Assembly: GCF_023630705.1 (NCBI RefSeq)
Contig: NZ_JALQEM010000031.1
Location: 124,001-188,000 of the forward strand
Direction: 5' to 3'
Length of the DNA stretch: 64,000 bases
Source of the DNA: Caballeronia sp. GAFFF1
Lineage (GTDB): Bacteria > Pseudomonadota > Gammaproteobacteria > Burkholderiales > Burkholderiaceae
The notes beneath the pieces were generated by a model. It was not told the DNA's origin and searched no databases. It saw only the letters and a program-made list of their open reading frames with translations. Below, piece after piece: positions 8,542-17,373 of the stretch (the stretch's first letter is position 1; each line of letters opens with the position of its first letter). The translations under genes and the position numbers were made by a program.

Positions 8542-10116
8542 TCAATGCGCTTCCGACGATGGCGGCGCGCTGCCGATAGGCCGCGCAAACAATACGCTGA
8601 CGATTCCCACGACAAAGCACAGCGCCAGCACATAGAAGCAGTCGGCGAACGTCAGCACGAGCGCCTCGCGCAACACCATCGCGTTGAGCGATGAGAGACC
8701 GGCCTGCGTCGCGTCGAGAGCATCGCCTGCGACGGCCGCGAGATGCGCGGAACTCCGCGCGAGCATATCTTCGATGGCGGGACGTCCGACGGTCACGTTC
8801 TCGGCCAGTCGCAGGTAATGCAGATTCAGCCGGTCATTGAGCATGGTCGCGCTCACCGCAATACCTATCGCGCCGCCGAGATTGCGCATCAGATTGAACA
8901 GCCCGCTAGCCGACTTGAGACGCGATGGCGGCAGCGAACCGAGCGCCATCGTCACGATGGGCGGCACCGCGAACTGCTGGCCGATGCCTCGCAACGCCTG
9001 AGGCAGGAGGAGTTGCTGCCAGCCCCATTCGTTAGTCAGCGGCGTGTAAAAGTAGCAGCCCAGCCCGAAACAAATCAGGCCGAATACGAGCAGGACACGC
9101 ATGTCGATGAGGCGCGACGCGTAGCCGTACACGCCGATCGATGCCAGCTGGAAGCATCCGACCGACAACAAGGCAATGCCGATCTGCAACGAATCGAAGC
9201 CGCGCACACGGCCGAGAAATACGGGCGTCAGAAAGACCGAGGTGAAGATGCCGATTCCGGTCACGAACGAAAGCAGACTGCCGATACCGAAGTTGCGCAC
9301 GGACAACGCCCGCAAGTCGACGATCGCATCCTTCGCCGTCAATGCATGCACGATGAACAGGAAACCGCAGACGCCCGAAATCCACGCGCACGCGATGATG
9401 GCGCTGTCGCCGAACCAGTTCTTGCGCGGGCCCTCTTCCAGCACGTATTCCAGACATCCGAGGAAACCTGACATCAGCAGGATGCCTAAATAGTCGCCTT
9501 TCTTGAGCAGCGATAGATCGGGCTTGTCGATATGGACGTATTTCGGCACGAGCACGGCGACGACCAGACCCGGCACGAGATTCAGGTAGAAGAGCCAGTG
9601 CCACGACCACTGGTCGGTAATCCATCCGCCGATGACCGGGCCGATGGCCGGTGCCAAAGAAGCCAGCGCGCCGATCGTCGTCGAGGCAATGATCCGCTGC
9701 TTGCCGGGAAAGAGAACGAACGCGGTGGTGAACACGGTGGGGATCATCGCTGCGCCGAGCGCGCCTTGCAGGCCGCGAAAGAGGATCATCGAGTCGATGT
9801 CCCATGCGAGACCGCACAGCATGCTGGTCACGGTGAAGCCGATGGCCGACGCCGCAAAGAGCCACCGCGTCGAGAAGACCTTCGAGAGCCAGCCGGACAT
9901 GGGAATAACGAGGATTTCCGCGATCAGATACGACGTCTGGACCCACGACAGCTCGTCCTGGCTAGCGGACAGTCCGCCGCCAATATCTTTGAGCGATGAC
10001 GCGACGATCTGGATATCCAGCGTCGCCATGAAAAAGCCGAGGCACATGAGCGCGAAGGCAAAGACGCGCTCCCTCACGGGCGCTTCGGCCGGATTGTCGA
10101 GCACAGTTCGATTCAT
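8542..10116 (-). CDS. EmrB-type DHA2 major facilitator pump
   Basis: 524 residues with 14 predicted transmembrane helices, the DHA2 family layout. Motif C-like sequence APAIGPVIGGWITDQWSWHWLF and the N-terminal ATLDIQIVASSLKDI are typical of EmrB. It uses proton-motive force to drive substrates through an EmrA adaptor and OprM-like channel. It lies 10 nt after the EmrA-like gene and just before the outer-membrane factor, so the three form one operon. Substrate is not readable. Confidence 0.93.
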   Translation of the reverse strand: MNRTVLDNPAEAPVRERVFAFALMCLGFFMATLDIQIVASSLKDIGGGLSASQDELSWVQTSYLIAEILVIPMSGWLSKVFSTRWLFAASAIGFTVTSMLCGLAWDIDSMILFRGLQGALGAAMIPTVFTTAFVLFPGKQRIIASTTIGALASLAPAIGPVIGGWITDQWSWHWLFYLNLVPGLVVAVLVPKYVHIDKPDLSLLKKGDYLGILLMSGFLGCLEYVLEEGPRKNWFGDSAIIACAWISGVCGFLFIVHALTAKDAIVDLRALSVRNFGIGSLLSFVTGIGIFTSVFLTPVFLGRVRGFDSLQIGIALLSVGCFQLASIGVYGYASRLIDMRVLLVFGLICFGLGCYFYTPLTNEWGWQQLLLPQALRGIGQQFAVPPIVTMALGSLPPSRLKSASGLFNLMRNLGGAIGIAVSATMLNDRLNLHYLRLAENVTVGRPAIEDMLARSSAHLAAVAGDALDATQAGLSSLNAMVLREALVLTFADCFYVLALCFVVGIVSVLFARPIGSAPPSSEAH

Positions 10117-10126
10117 GATGCGCGCC

Positions 10127-11215
10127 TCAGCCGTTCTGCTTGCGAAGGTGGACTTTCACCGTCGCGGACAAGCCGGGACGCAGCACCGACTCGGCGCCCT
10201 TCGGCACGTCGAGCCGAATGCGCACGGGCACGCGCTGGACGATCTTCGTAAAGTTGCCGGTCGCATTCTCGGCGGGCAGCACGCTGAACGTTGCCCCGGT
10301 CGCGGGCGCGAGACTTTCGACGTGGCCTGTGAACGGAATGTTCGATGCGTCCAGTTCGACATCGGCGTCGTCACCCGCACGCATCTTCTTCAGCTGGTCT
10401 TCCTTGAAGTTGGCATCGACCCAGAGGCCGGTCGCAGGCACGATGGTGAGCAGCGATGTGCCGACGTTCGCCAGCACGCCGACGCGCGCCGTGCGATTGC
10501 CGACATAGCCGTCCACAGGCGAGCGGATGGTCGTATATTCGACGTTAAGTTGCGCCACGCGCCGCGCGGCTTCGGCGGTCGCCACGCGGGCCTGTGCATC
10601 GGCGATCTGCGCGTCGATTACGGATAACTGGCGCTTCGCCGCGACGAGCGATGCCCCGCTCTTGTCCAGCGACGCCTGCGCCTTGCTGTAGTCGGCATCG
10701 GCGCGTTCGACGAGCTGGTTCGACACCGCGTCGTCCTTCACGAGTTCGCGATAACGCACGCGGTCCTGTCCGCTACGCGTGAGTTCGGCCGAGGACGCGC
10801 GCACTTCCGCCTGTGCCTGACTGATCAACGCGGCCTGCAAGGCATCTTTTGCGCGCAGTTCCTCGACGGCTGCGCGAGCACTCGATACCTCCGCGTTCGC
10901 CTGAGCGAGACGTGCGTCGTAATCGCGCGCATCGAGACGGACAAGCACTTGGCCCGCGGTCACGCGCTGGTTGTCCTGAACGAGAACGTCGGTCACGAAG
11001 CCGTTGACCTTCGGCGCCAGCACGGTGACATTGCCGCCGACGTAGGCGTCGTCGGTCGTTTGCACGAATCGCAGAACGAGTGCCCAGTAAGTGAGCGCCG
11101 CGACCAGCACGGCCGCGACCAGGCCGAGCGCGAGGAGCATCCAGGGAATGCGACGGGCGGGCCGGCTGAGCGCCGGAGCGGTCGTCGATGGGAGTTGCGT
11201 GGAGGGCGTCGTCAT
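10127..11215 (-). CDS. EmrA-type HlyD-family membrane fusion protein
   Basis: 362 residues: one N-terminal transmembrane helix (about 24-50), a lipoyl-like half GGNVTVLAPKVNGFVTDVLVQDNQRV, a long coiled coil with many Ala/Gln/Glu, then the second half VDGYVGNRTARVGVLANVG and beta-barrel domain. It is the periplasmic adaptor between the EmrB-like pump and the OprM-like channel. First gene of the operon. Its start codon is preceded by two copies of a 12-bp palindrome, the nearest ending 11 nt upstream, so expression is likely repressor-controlled. No adjacent repressor gene is present. Confidence 0.93.
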   Translation of the reverse strand: MTTPSTQLPSTTAPALSRPARRIPWMLLALGLVAAVLVAALTYWALVLRFVQTTDDAYVGGNVTVLAPKVNGFVTDVLVQDNQRVTAGQVLVRLDARDYDARLAQANAEVSSARAAVEELRAKDALQAALISQAQAEVRASSAELTRSGQDRVRYRELVKDDAVSNQLVERADADYSKAQASLDKSGASLVAAKRQLSVIDAQIADAQARVATAEAARRVAQLNVEYTTIRSPVDGYVGNRTARVGVLANVGTSLLTIVPATGLWVDANFKEDQLKKMRAGDDADVELDASNIPFTGHVESLAPATGATFSVLPAENATGNFTKIVQRVPVRIRLDVPKGAESVLRPGLSATVKVHLRKQNG

Positions 11216-11225
11216 TTAGCTTTTA

Positions 11226-11304
11226 GTGCATATGCACTTTTAATCGTACGAAAAGGCAGCTGTCGCTACTTCAATAGCCTGAGAGCGTATCTGTGCATAT
11301 GCAC
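11226..11304. promoter_or_regulatory. Two identical palindromic operator candidates upstream of emrA-like gene
   Basis: The perfect palindrome GTGCATATGCAC occurs at 11226-11237 and again at 11293-11304, 67 bp apart centre to centre. The proximal copy extends to AGTGCATATGCACT and lies where it would cover the ribosome site or start of the transcript. Paired perfect palindromes ahead of an efflux operon are typical of MarR or TetR-family operators. No regulator gene is next to it, so the regulator must be elsewhere. Confidence 0.6.
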
Positions 11305-11636
11305 GGCGTCAAGCTCTCTGGCGGCACGAGACAAATGTCTTGCCGACAATAATCGTGCGTTGGCAACTCTCAAGGTGCGGTTCACAATTCGCTAGCAGAA
11401 TGGTTCTCATCTACCAACGCTGCTTTCATGGGCTCGCGCTTATCTAAAGTTTTCCCTTCCAGCGCCGATAACTGACGTTGACCGACGCATCAGTAATGCG
11501 CGCAAAAAGTCCACCGCCTGTTGCAGTCCAGGACGCTCGCTTTGCCCACGCTTGTCTGCGCTTGCAAGCCGCAAGGCTTCAGAGCGGCAGCACTACGCCT
11601 AGAAAACTACGTTAATCGCGCACCGACAAGCCCATC
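11305..11636. other. Intergenic stretch with no supported gene
   Basis: About 330 bases between the palindromes and the GGDEF gene. Short frames here have no ribosome site or family pattern. The AT-richer part around 11340-11460 could hold the promoter of the downstream GGDEF gene, but I cannot assign -35/-10 elements. Confidence 0.4.
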
Positions 11637-12836
11637 ATGCCCACGTTCGACTTGCGTACCGTCCTGCTGATGGCATCCGTGATGCCTGGGCTGATGGCTC
11701 TGGTCATGTTCTCCATCGGCAGGACATTCCCGAGAACGATTCTCGGTGTCGCGCAATGGGCGCAGGGCTCGCTGCTCTTTTCTGCCGCCGCTTTCGTGAT
11801 GGCGCTGCGCGGTGCGCTGCCCGACTGGTTATCGGTCGTCGTCGGCAATGCGTGTATCGTCGGCAGCATCGGGCTCTGGCTTATCGGTAGTCAACGCTAT
11901 CTGGGTCGCCCACCATTCATTCGACTCATTGCAGCGTTGGCTATCGTAGACGCAGTCAGTCTCAGCTGGATGACGTGGGTGCAATTCACACCTCACGGGC
12001 GCGCGCTGTGCACGAATGTGATTCTCGCACTGCTTTTCGCGCGTCTCGCATATGAGTTGTTGCGATTCGGCCGGGACGATAGCGGGGCGAAGGTCGTCGG
12101 CACTCTGTTCGCGTTCGAGACGGTCATCGCATCGGCGAGAGTCCTGACATCCATGCAACCGGGCGCGTCGCACGAAGGCTTGTACGCGCACGACCGGATG
12201 CAAATGGTCTACTTGAGCAGTGGCGCATTCATGTCGTTGAGCATAACGGTCGGCTTTATGCTCACCGCAGTCAACCGGCTCAGGGTCCATCTCGAGGGAC
12301 TGTCGCGTATCGATCCTCTCACTGGACTACTCAATCGCCGCGCTCTTCTTGGCGCTCACACGATGTCGCGAGAGACGCCTCGCAAGGCGAGGCGCTACCT
12401 GTCGTTATTGCTGATCGATCTGGATCACTTCAAGAAGATCAACGACACGTACGGTCACTCGATGGGCGACGACATTCTCGTGGATTTCGCGCAACGTGCG
12501 AGTCTCGCGCTTCCCGCGGAAGCGCAGTTCGCACGCTGGGGCGGAGAGGAGTTCGCCGTGCTGTTTCCGTGCGACAGTATCCACGAGCCATTGCGGCTCG
12601 GACGCGCATTGCAGACACGCATTGCGAGCATGAGCGATTCGTCCCTGCCTTCTTATACGTGCAGCATCGGGGTCGCTTATCTTGGCGCGGCCGACGCAAG
12701 CATCGAGCAGTTGCTGAAGCAAGCGGACGAGGCGCTGTATCGTGCCAAGGACAATGGCCGGAATCGCGTGGAACTGGCGCGGGAGATTCTCCCGGGCACC
12801 GGCTCACGCATGCCCGATGCGGCACTGAAACTCTAG
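11637..12836 (+). CDS. Membrane diguanylate cyclase (GGDEF)
   Basis: 399 residues. The N-terminal half (about 1-215) has six to seven hydrophobic segments; the C-terminal half is a GGDEF domain with signature GGEEF (302-306), preceded by RIDPLTGLLNRRAL and LLIDLDHFKKINDTYGH, all features of active enzymes. It makes cyclic di-GMP from two GTP at the membrane. The RxxD inhibitory site usually five residues before the signature is absent (AEAQFARW), so product inhibition through that site is not expected. It stands alone with no partner gene. Confidence 0.9.
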   Translation: MPTFDLRTVLLMASVMPGLMALVMFSIGRTFPRTILGVAQWAQGSLLFSAAAFVMALRGALPDWLSVVVGNACIVGSIGLWLIGSQRYLGRPPFIRLIAALAIVDAVSLSWMTWVQFTPHGRALCTNVILALLFARLAYELLRFGRDDSGAKVVGTLFAFETVIASARVLTSMQPGASHEGLYAHDRMQMVYLSSGAFMSLSITVGFMLTAVNRLRVHLEGLSRIDPLTGLLNRRALLGAHTMSRETPRKARRYLSLLLIDLDHFKKINDTYGHSMGDDILVDFAQRASLALPAEAQFARWGGEEFAVLFPCDSIHEPLRLGRALQTRIASMSDSSLPSYTCSIGVAYLGAADASIEQLLKQADEALYRAKDNGRNRVELAREILPGTGSRMPDAALKL

Positions 12837-12938
12837 CCTCCACGTCGCCGCAACGAACACGGCATAGGCCAAAGCGCGCCCGTGGACCGCGCTTTGCTGC
12901 GAATGCTGTCACCAACGCTAACCTGAACGGAGAGCGCG

Positions 12939-13559
12939 ATGTGTCAGTATCTGAAGGGGCCGGCGCACCCGGTTTTTATGCGCGATATGAATGCGAAGGT
13001 GGCGGCTTCGATGCTTTCGCGGCTACACAGTCGAGCGGTTCTCGCGTCCCTTGTTTGCGCGGCTGCATTTTCGTCCGCAGGTTGCCGTCTGATGCAGTCC
13101 GGCGCTCAAGTCAGCCCCACCGATCAGCAATTCATGCTCACCGCGGCGAGCGTCGGCAAGGCCGAGATCGATCTTGGCAAGCTCGCGTCCGAACGCGGCG
13201 GTTCACCGGCAGTCCGCGAGTTCGGGCAGAAAATGGTAGCCGAGCATACGCGCATCAACGGCGAGTTGTCCCAGATTGCCGATGAGAAGCACGTCCGCTT
13301 GTTACAGGCGATGGATCCGGCGAACCGCACGCTATACGACGAGCTCGGAACCATGACGGGGGCCGCGTTCGACCACGAATACGCGATCGCTCAGGTGCAT
13401 ATCCATCAAATGGGCAATGCGCTCTATGCCAGCGAGGCGCAGCATGGCGAAGACGCGCAGGTCAAAGCGTTTGCGGCGCGAGGGGTGCCGATCGGAGAAA
13501 ATCATCTACAGCATGCTTCTCAGCTTCTGCAAGACTTGCCGATATCATCGGCGCAGTAG
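12939..13559 (+). CDS. DUF4142 secreted or lipoprotein
   Basis: 206 residues. The ATG at 12939 has a good GGAG site six bases upstream. A hydrophobic signal follows a long basic head and ends in SSAGC (Cys near 49), so a lipoprotein is likely; the internal Met at residue 17 would give a more usual signal length but has a weaker ribosome site. The rest is the DUF4142 four-helix pattern: QQFMLTAASVGKAEIDLGKLA, VREFGQKMVAEHTRIN, DHEYAIAQVHIHQ. The family resembles ferritin-like bundles; function is not established. Confidence 0.85.
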   Translation: MCQYLKGPAHPVFMRDMNAKVAASMLSRLHSRAVLASLVCAAAFSSAGCRLMQSGAQVSPTDQQFMLTAASVGKAEIDLGKLASERGGSPAVREFGQKMVAEHTRINGELSQIADEKHVRLLQAMDPANRTLYDELGTMTGAAFDHEYAIAQVHIHQMGNALYASEAQHGEDAQVKAFAARGVPIGENHLQHASQLLQDLPISSAQ

Positions 13560-13587
13560 TCGGTGCGTAACGGCACGGAGAACTCGA

Positions 13588-13923
13588 ATGGCTCGCAACG
13601 AAACGCCTCTATGCCGGGCACGCTTGCTACCCGACCGGCGCCGCAATGGGAAACGCACGCCGGCTGGCCTCGCTGTCGTCTTCGCTTTGTCGCTCGGACT
13701 GATATTGCCTTTGAAGGCACAAGCCGATCCCACTGATTCCACCCGCGAGCAAGTTCGCTCTGATCTCGCCCGTTATCGATGCGCCGGGTACAACCCGGTC
13801 GCCGACGAGATCACGTACCCCAACGATATCGATGCGGCGCGGGCGCGATTGCAGGACCCCGGCTGCTCGAAGCCCGACGCCGCCTCGAAACCGGCGCCGC
13901 GCCCGGGCAAGCCATCGAAATAG
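13588..13923 (+). CDS. DUF4148 secreted small protein
   Basis: 111 residues starting MARNETPLCRA; an ACGGAG site lies before the ATG at 13588, which favours it over the longer frame from 13417. After a basic head comes a hydrophobic signal (AGLAVVFALSLGLILPLKAQA, shortened here) and then the DUF4148 pattern REQVRSDLARYRCAGYNP, ITYPNDIDAARARL. The C-terminal tail is Pro/Lys-rich. Two cysteines are conserved in position with the copy at 1919-2206. It lies 28 nt after the DUF4142 gene and may be co-transcribed. Confidence 0.8.
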   Translation: MARNETPLCRARLLPDRRRNGKRTPAGLAVVFALSLGLILPLKAQADPTDSTREQVRSDLARYRCAGYNPVADEITYPNDIDAARARLQDPGCSKPDAASKPAPRPGKPSK

Positions 13924-14038
13924 CCGGCGGCATGCATTTGACCTCGCACATGCATAGAACCTATTCCTGACGGCCCCTGAATCGTCCAGGAATCCGCTTC
14001 TATACTGGCGCCTCGAACATCAACGAGGAGACGCTTGC

Positions 14039-14848
14039 ATGTTAATGGACGCCAAGGAATCGATTTATAGCCCGACGCAGGAAGGCCTCATCTTTCCGCA
14101 AGAGCCGACGTTTGCGAGTTCCGCCGAGGAGAGAAGGTATCGCAAGGAGCATCTCGCGGCAGCGTGCCGTATCTTCGCCCGCCACGGTTTCAGCTTCGGT
14201 TTCGGCGGACATTTGACGGTGCGCGATCCCGAGCATCCGGAGCTTTTCTGGACCAATCCGATGTGCGTGCCGTGGTCGCGCACCAAGACGTCGCAACTGG
14301 TGCTCGTGGATCATTCGGGCACGGTAATCGAAGGAAAATACGCGGTGAATCGCGCGGGCTATGTGCTGCATTCGGCCATTCATGCCGAGAATCCCGACAT
14401 CATCGGCTCATGCCATGCGCATACCGTGAACGGAGACGCGTGGGCCGCCATGGGCAAGCCCCTCGATTACGTGACGCAGGACGCGTGCATGTTCTACGGC
14501 AGCCATACCGTCGTGCGCGACGGCGCCGGCAAGGTGCCGGTGGCGAACGAGTCGGGCAACCCGATTGCGCGCGCCTTCAACGAGCACAAGGCGATCATTC
14601 ACCAGAACCACGGGCTGCTCACGGCGAGCCGGCACAGCATCGACGACGCCGTATGGACATTCATCGCTCTGGATCATTGCTGCAAGATGCAGTTGCTCAT
14701 GGACGCAACAGAGTCGCGCCCTATTCCCATCGATCCGAAGTTCGCCGAATACTCGCATGAGCATCTCGGTAACTCTTTCATCAGCTGGCTGCACTTCCAG
14801 ACCATGCTCTACGAGATCGCGGAACAGGAGCCCGATTACCTCGACTAA
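14039..14848 (+). CDS. Class II aldolase/adducin-family protein
   Basis: 269 residues. A GAGGAG site lies before the ATG at 14039. The class II aldolase fold is shown by the zinc-binding histidines SCHAH (His126, His128) and NHGLLT (His191), and by the GGHLTVRDP loop. Members cleave or isomerise sugar phosphates or decarboxylate/oxidise related acids; this longer subtype occurs often beside transporters. An MFS transporter gene follows 89 nt later and probably brings the substrate. After the TAA stop the same frame stays open with coding-like codons for about 25 more codons (see findings). Confidence 0.85.
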   Translation: MLMDAKESIYSPTQEGLIFPQEPTFASSAEERRYRKEHLAAACRIFARHGFSFGFGGHLTVRDPEHPELFWTNPMCVPWSRTKTSQLVLVDHSGTVIEGKYAVNRAGYVLHSAIHAENPDIIGSCHAHTVNGDAWAAMGKPLDYVTQDACMFYGSHTVVRDGAGKVPVANESGNPIARAFNEHKAIIHQNHGLLTASRHSIDDAVWTFIALDHCCKMQLLMDATESRPIPIDPKFAEYSHEHLGNSFISWLHFQTMLYEIAEQEPDYLD

Positions 14849-14937
14849 ATCAACGAGATGTTCCCGCAGGGCCGGCATGCGCGCACGTTCGAAGGCGCAT
14901 GCCGCGAGCAGCGCAAAAAACTATACCGGAGACAAGC

Positions 14938-16242
14938 ATGGAAGCGCTATATGGCGAAGAGGCCGTCACGCCGGCCGACACGAGCCGCACCTATTACCGG
15001 GCTTACTGGCGGCTGTTGCCGCTTTTGTTGATCTGCTATCTGGTCGCGTATCTGGATCGCGTGAATGTGGGCTTCGCCAAATTGCAGATGCTAGATGCAT
15101 TGCATTTCGACGACGCCATCTACGGCCTCGGCTCGGGCATCTTCTTCGCAGGCTATTTCTTCTTCGAAGTGCCCAGCAACCTCGTAATGCGAAAAGTCGG
15201 CGCGCGCAAGTGGATCGCACGGATCATGCTGACGTGGGGCGTGATTTCGGCAGCGATGATCTTCGTGAAGACGCCGACAATGTTCTACATCGCGCGCTTT
15301 CTGCTCGGTGCCGCCGAAGCCGGTTTCGCGCCGGCCATCATGTATCTGCTCACCTTGTGGTTCCCGGCACGCTATCGCGGCCGCGCCATGTCCATCTACG
15401 TGATGGGCGCGCCGCTCGCCTTCGTCGTCGGGGGCCCGATTTCCGGCTATATCCTGCACGCATTCTCCGGCAACGCGCATCTGGCCGCGTGGCAATGGCT
15501 CTTTCTGATCGAAGCGGTTCCGGCTGTCGTGCTCGCCTTCGTTGTCCTGGCGTTTCTCGACGACGATCCGGCCCGCTCGCGCTGGATTAGCGAAGAAGAG
15601 CGCAAAGACGTGCTCGCGGAGATCCGCGCGGAAAACGCAGGCAAGATCGATCATTCGAGCGCCGGCGCGTTCCTTGCCAACCGGAAGTTGTGGCAGTTCT
15701 GCGCGATCTTCTTCTGCCTCATCATGGGCCTCTACGCACTCGGTTTCTGGATGCCATCGCTCATCAAGCGCAGCGGCGTGATCGATCCGTTTGCCATCGG
15801 CCTCTATTCTGCGATTCCGAACATCGTCGCGGCGATTGCGCTTTACGTCTCCAATCGCAGCGCCGATCGCACCGGCGGCCGGCGCGCGCACTTTGCGCTC
15901 TTCATGTTGATCGGCGCGGTGGGGCTCGCCACCAGTATGTGGTTGTCGGCCGGGCCTGTCGTGACTACTGTCTGTCTTTCGATTGCTGCGGCCGGCGTGT
16001 ATTCGTGCGTCGCGCTCTTCTGGGCGTTGCCGACGAGTCTGTTCGTCGGCGCATCGGTGGCTGCGGCGCTCGCGTTCATCAACTCGGTCGGCAATATTGC
16101 CGGGTTCGTGTCGCCTTACCTCGTCGGCATGCTGAACGTGACCGTGGGCAAGTCGGAAGTCGGCATGTATGTGATCTCTGCGTTCCTCGTGCTCGGCGCA
16201 GCCATGACGATGCGACTGCCGAAGACGCTGGACGACAAGTAA
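14938..16242 (+). CDS. Major facilitator transporter, anion:cation symporter (ACS) type
   Basis: 434 residues with 12 predicted helices. The start at 14938 has a GGAG site; an earlier ATG at 14899 has none. Family marks are LDRVNVGFAKLQM in helix 1 region, EVPSNLVMRKVGARKW, and GAAEAGFAPAIMYLLTLWFP. ACS members import organic acid anions such as tartrate, phthalate or hexuronates with protons. Placed directly after the aldolase-family gene and convergent with a LysR regulator ending 9 nt later, it likely feeds that enzyme. Confidence 0.92.
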   Translation: MEALYGEEAVTPADTSRTYYRAYWRLLPLLLICYLVAYLDRVNVGFAKLQMLDALHFDDAIYGLGSGIFFAGYFFFEVPSNLVMRKVGARKWIARIMLTWGVISAAMIFVKTPTMFYIARFLLGAAEAGFAPAIMYLLTLWFPARYRGRAMSIYVMGAPLAFVVGGPISGYILHAFSGNAHLAAWQWLFLIEAVPAVVLAFVVLAFLDDDPARSRWISEEERKDVLAEIRAENAGKIDHSSAGAFLANRKLWQFCAIFFCLIMGLYALGFWMPSLIKRSGVIDPFAIGLYSAIPNIVAAIALYVSNRSADRTGGRRAHFALFMLIGAVGLATSMWLSAGPVVTTVCLSIAAAGVYSCVALFWALPTSLFVGASVAAALAFINSVGNIAGFVSPYLVGMLNVTVGKSEVGMYVISAFLVLGAAMTMRLPKTLDDK

Positions 16243-16251
16243 CGGGATTGC

Positions 16252-17163
16252 TCAGGCGGCCCACGGCGGCCGCTCGAGCTTCTCGCCGATGTAGTCGATG
16301 AAGGCGCGGACTCGCGGATGAAGCGACGAATCACGCGGATAGAGTGCGTAGATCGCGGTTTCGTCGCTAGGCTGAAAGTCCGTGAGAAGCGGCACGAGCA
16401 TGTTGCTGCGAATGGACGGAAGCACCATATGTTCCGCCATGCGCGTGATGCCGACGCCCGCAAGACACATATACACCGAACTCACGCCGCTGCTTGTCTG
16501 AAAGTTTCCGTTGATGAGGATAGTGGTGCGCTCGCCGTCGATCACGAACGGCCAATGATTCAGATGGTCCATCGGCGGCTCCCACATCAGACAGTTGTGG
16601 TGCGCGAGATCTGCCGGCGTCAACGGCACGCCGTGACGCGCGATATAAGAAGGCGACGCCGTCACCACGCGTTGCAGATGACACAGCTTGCGGCTCACCA
16701 GATTGGAATCCTGGAGACTGCCCATGCGGATCGCGACATCGAAGCCTTCGCCGATGACATCCGCGAGCGTATCCGAGAGCGATAGCCGGACGCGCAACCC
16801 CGGATAGCGTTCCAGAAAGCCGGGAATGAGCGGCACGATCTGGTCCATGCCGAACGAAGTCGCCACTGTCACGCGGATACCGCCCGTCATGTGCTGTCCG
16901 GCGCGCGACAGCTGCGCTTCGGCGACATCGATCTCATCGAGAATGCGCTTGCAGAGCGCCAGATACTGATGCCCTTCCTGCGTGACTTGCAGACGGCGTG
17001 TCGAGCGCCTGAGCAACGCGACGCCGAGGCGCTTTTCCAGCGTCGAGACGGCGCGACTGACATACGGCTGTTGCAGGTCCAGCATGAGCGCCGCTGCTGT
17101 GAAGCCACCGGTCTCCGCGACGGCCCTGAATATCCTCATTTCGACGAGGCGTTCGTCCTTCAT
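16252..17163 (-). CDS. LysR-family transcriptional regulator
   Basis: 303 residues from the start chosen at 17163 (MKDERLVEMRIF), which places the DNA-binding helix-turn-helix at the usual distance from the N-terminus (FTAAALMLDLQQPYVSRAVS); the frame is open to 17280 and a 39-residue extension is possible, both starts having poor ribosome sites. The effector domain follows (GGIRVTVATSFG, DVAIRMGSLQDSNLVSRKL), of the CrgA-like subgroup. It is convergent with the MFS gene and may control the aldolase-transporter pair, though LysR targets are more often divergent. Confidence 0.88.
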   Translation of the reverse strand: MKDERLVEMRIFRAVAETGGFTAAALMLDLQQPYVSRAVSTLEKRLGVALLRRSTRRLQVTQEGHQYLALCKRILDEIDVAEAQLSRAGQHMTGGIRVTVATSFGMDQIVPLIPGFLERYPGLRVRLSLSDTLADVIGEGFDVAIRMGSLQDSNLVSRKLCHLQRVVTASPSYIARHGVPLTPADLAHHNCLMWEPPMDHLNHWPFVIDGERTTILINGNFQTSSGVSSVYMCLAGVGITRMAEHMVLPSIRSNMLVPLLTDFQPSDETAIYALYPRDSSLHPRVRAFIDYIGEKLERPPWAA

Positions 17164-17342
17164 GTGGCGATGCGAGTCTGAGCGGGATGGGAAGCCAGCA
17201 TCATAACCATCGGCAGGCACTTGAGATACCGGGACTTGCACGAGTGATGCAATCGGTTCGGACAGGCGGCGCCGACTCATTTGTCATGCTAACGACGGTG
17301 CGACACTACCCTTCTTCACCACGTCTGCTCGAGACAACATGA

Positions 17343-17366
17343 AAAAAGGGCCCGGAGGCCCTTTTT
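17343..17366. terminator. Bidirectional intrinsic terminator
   Basis: AAAAAGGGCC (17343-17352) pairs with GGCCCTTTTT (17357-17366) around a CGGA loop, giving a GC stem flanked by an A-run and a T-run on both strands. It lies 7 nt past the stop of the glycoside hydrolase gene read on the minus strand. Confidence 0.9.
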
Positions 17367-17373
17367 CGACTGC

